From the NCBI RefSeq assembly GCF_018812025.1, contig NC_063049.1, forward strand, positions 9,305,537 through 9,369,536: 64,000 nt of DNA. Direction: 5' to 3'. The position numbers and the translations under genes were made by a program. Shown piece by piece: positions 61,001 to 64,000 of the stretch (its first letter is position 1; every line of letters starts with the position of its first letter). Source of the DNA: Megalobrama amblycephala. Its lineage: Eukaryota; Chordata; Actinopteri; Cypriniformes; Xenocyprididae. Below the pieces are notes generated by a model, which saw only the letters and a program-made list of their open reading frames with translations, did no database searches and had not been told where the DNA came from.

Positions 61001-64000
61001 CAATCGCTGGGTTAAAACAACCAAATTGCTGGGTTAAAACAACCCAATCGCTGGGTTAACTCAACCCAATCGCTGGGTTAAAACAATCCAATCGCTGGGT
61101 TAAACAATCCAATCCCTGGGTTAAAACAACCCAATCGCTGGGTTAACACAACCCAATCGCTGGGTTAAAACAATCCAATCCCTGGGTTAAAACAACCCAA
61201 TCGCTGGGTTAAACAATCCAATCCCTGGGTTAAAACAACCAAATCGCTGGGTTAAAACAATCCAATCCCTGGGTTAAAACAATCCAATCGCTGGGTTAAA
61301 CAATCCAATCGCTGGGTTAAAACAATCCAATCCCTGGGTTAAAACAATCCAATCCCTGGGTTAAAACAACCCAATCGCTGGGTTAAAACAACCAAATCGC
61401 TGGGTTAAAACAACCCAATTGCTGGGTTAAAACAATCCAATCCCTGGGTTAAAACATCCAATCGCTGGGTTAAAACGACCCAATCGCTGGGTTAAAACAA
61501 CCAAATTGCTGGGTTAAAACAATCCAATCGCTGGGTTAAAACAACCAAATTGCTGGGTTAAAACAACCCAATCCCTGGGTTAAAACAACCCAATCGCTGG
61601 GTTAAATAATCCAATCCCTGGGTTAAAACAAACACAATCTTAGTTTAAAACAACCCAATCGCTGAGTTAAAACAATCCAATCCCTGGGTTAAAACAACCC
61701 AATCGCTGGGTTAACACAATCCAATCCCTGGGTTAAACAATCCAATCCCTGGGTTAAAACAACCCAATCGCTGGGTTAAATAATCCAATCCCTGGGTTAA
61801 AACAAACACAATCTTAGTTTAAAACAACCCAATCGCTGGGTTAAAAAAAAACAATCGCTGGGTTAAAAAAAACAATTGTTGGGTTAAAACAACACAATTG
61901 CTGGGTTAACACAACTCAATCGCTGGGTTAAAACAACCAAATCGCTGGGTTAAAACAATCCAATCGCTGGGTTAAAACAACCAAATCGTTGGGTTAAAAC
62001 AATCCAATCGCTGGGTTAAAACAACCAAATCGCTGGGTTAAAACAACCCAATCGCTGGGTTAACACAATCCAATCCCTGGGTTAAACAATCCAATCCCTG
62101 GGTTAAAACAACCCAAATCTTAGTTTAAAACAACCTAATCGCTGGGTTAAAAAATCCAATCACTGGGTTAACACAACCCAATCGCTGGGTTAAAACAACC
62201 CAATTGCTGGGTTAAAACAATCCAATCCCTGGGTTAAAACATCCAATCGCTAGGTTAAAACAACCAAATCGCAGGGTTAAAACAACCCAATCGCTGGGTA
62301 AACACAACCTAATCGCTGGGTTAAAACAACCCAATCGCTGGGTTAAAACAATCCAATCCCTGGGTTAAAACAACCCAATCGCTGGGTTAAACAATCCAAT
62401 CCCTGGGTTAAAACAACCAAATCGCTGGGTTAAAACAATCCAATCCCTGGGTTAAAACAATCCAATCGCTGGGTTAAACAATCCAATCGCTGGGTTAAAA
62501 CAATCCAATCCCTGGGTTAAAACAATCCAATCCCTGGGTTAAAACAACCCAATCGCTGGGTTAAAACAACCAAATCGCTGGGTTAAAACAACCCAATTGC
62601 TGGGTTAAAACAATCCAATCCCTGGGTTAAAACATCCAATCGCTGGGTTAAAACGACCCAATCGCTGGGTTAAAACAACCAAATTGCTGGGTTAAAACAA
62701 TCCAATCGCTGGGTTAAAACAACCAAATTGCTGGGTTAAAACAACCCAATCCCTGGGTTAAAACAACCCAATCGCTGGGTTAAATAATCCAATCCCTGGG
62801 TTAAAACAAACACAATCTTAGTTTAAAACAACCCAATCGCTGAGTTAAAACAATCCAATCCCTGGGTTAAAACAACCCAATCGCTGGGTTAACACAATCC
62901 AATCCCTGGGTTAAACAATCCAATCCCTGGGTTAAAACAACCCAATCGCTGGGTTAAATAATCCAATCCCTGGGTTAAAACAAACACAATCTTAGTTTAA
63001 AACAACCCAATCGCTGGGTTAAAAAAAAACAATCGCTGGGTTAAAAAAAACAATTGTTGGGTTAAAACAACACAATTGCTGGGTTAACACAACTCAATCG
63101 CTGGGTTAAAACAACCAAATCGCTGGGTTAAAACAATCCAATCGCTGGGTTAAAACAACCAAATCGTTGGGTTAAAACAATCCAATCGCTGGGTTAAAAC
63201 AACCAAATCGCTGGGTTAAAACAACCCAATCGCTGGGTTAACACAATCCAATCCCTGGGTTAAACAATCCAATCCCTGGGTTAAAACAACCCAAATCTTA
63301 GTTTAAAACAACCTAATCGCTGGGTTAAAAAATCCAATCACTGGGTTAACACAACCCAATCGCTGGGTTAAAACAACCCAATTGCTGGGTTAAAACAATC
63401 CAATCCCTGGGTTAAAACATCCAATCGCTAGGTTAAAACAACCAAATCGCAGGGTTAAAACAACCCAATCGCTGGGTAAACACAACCTAATCGCTGGGTT
63501 AAAACAACTAAATCGCTGGGTTAAACAATCCATTCGCTGGATTAAAACAATCCAATCGCTGGGTTAAAACAACCAAATCGCTGGGTTAAACAATCCATTC
63601 GCTGGATTAAAACAATCCAATCGCTGGGTTAAAACAACCAAATTGCTGGGTTAAAACAACCCAATTGCTGGGTTAAAACAATCCAATCCCTGGGTTAAAA
63701 CATCCAATCGCTGGGTTAAAACAACCAAATCGCTGGGTTAAAACAACCCAATTGCTGGGTTAAAACAATCCAATCCCTGGGTTAAAACATCCAATCGCTG
63801 GGTTAAAACAACCCAATCGCTGGGTTAAAACAACCAAATTGCTGGGTTAACACAACCCAATCGCTGGGTTAACTCAACCCAATCGCTGGGTTAACACAAC
63901 CCAATCGCTGGGTTAAAACAATCCAATCCCTGGGTTAAAACAACCCAATCGCTGGGTTAAACAATCCAATCCTTGGGTTAAAACAACCCAATCGCTGGGT
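58063..64000. repeat. Large minisatellite of about 22 bp, open at the right edge
   Basis: The basic unit has the core GGGTTAAAACAACCC followed by AATYGCT. Common variants have AATCC or AACCA for AACCC, TCCCT for TCGCT, or lose one A (21 bp). Dividing 5.9 kb by the unit gives roughly 270 copies in view. Marker variants show higher-order duplication: ACGACC at 59925, 61475 and 62653; GCTGAGTT at 60111, 61661 and 62839; AATTGTTGGG at 58231, 60325, 61875 and 63053. The array contains no gene. Confidence 0.98.

Noticed and set aside
58063..64000. Interstitial telomere repeat, because GGGTTA is a rotation of TTAGGG
   Set aside because: Only one such hexamer occurs per 22-bp unit and it is never in tandem; the origin from the GGGTT foldback element explains it fully.
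58063..64000. CRISPR-like regular repeat array
   Set aside because: There are no unique spacers, the unit is directly tandem, and the context is a vertebrate intron or intergenic region.

Overview
This window looks like teleost nuclear DNA, most likely from a cyprinid-type fish. It has long AT-rich introns, GT-AG splicing, Tc1/mariner elements of the common fish types, many short inverted-repeat (MITE-like) elements, CA/GATA-type microsatellites and a large minisatellite. There is no sign of prokaryotic or viral gene organisation. The species assignment is inference from repeat style.

The only host gene I can support is the 5' part of one gene on the minus strand, dip2a (disco-interacting protein 2 homolog A). 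Eight coding exons (numbered 2-9 on the vertebrate DIP2 pattern) lie, in transcription order, at 36979-36908, 28534-28415, 26918-26799, 18159-17914, 12699-12568, 6135-6016, 2937-2740 and 1060-969. Together they give 1100 bp of continuous open reading frame, about 366 residues. They cover most of the DMAP1-binding region, the Ser-rich linker and the start of the first AMP-binding (adenylate-forming) domain. The gene continues past base 1. Exon 1, with the start codon, was not found; it is probably beyond base 64000 or too divergent to see. Exons 2-8 are all multiples of three with phase 1-1 boundaries. Intron 3 appears to use a GC donor.

The introns are packed with mobile DNA. Intron 4 holds a full-length Tc1-like transposon (18385-19982) with an uninterrupted 340-residue DD34E transposase. 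Two decayed Tc1 elements lie at about 29968-30918 (intron 2) and 54772-56038 (upstream part). A MITE family with CCCTTGTG termini occurs at least eight times, and most long copies carry other elements inside them. The best case is a three-level nest at 12981-14785. Solo-LTR-like pieces lie at 43006-43289 and 37735-37996.

From about 37 kb to the right edge I see no convincing exon. This part holds a CpG-rich patch near 48.2-48.5 kb, an 82-bp minisatellite (50918-52165) whose units often contain the AP-1 motif TGACTCA, several microsatellites, and from 58063 to the end a minisatellite of about 22 bp. The array has higher-order duplications of 1550 and 1178 bp and appears to have expanded from the arm of an interspersed foldback element, other copies of which lie at 1-190 and 34191-34678. 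I found no new multi-gene system; the unusual material is this repeat biology and the splice structure of dip2a.
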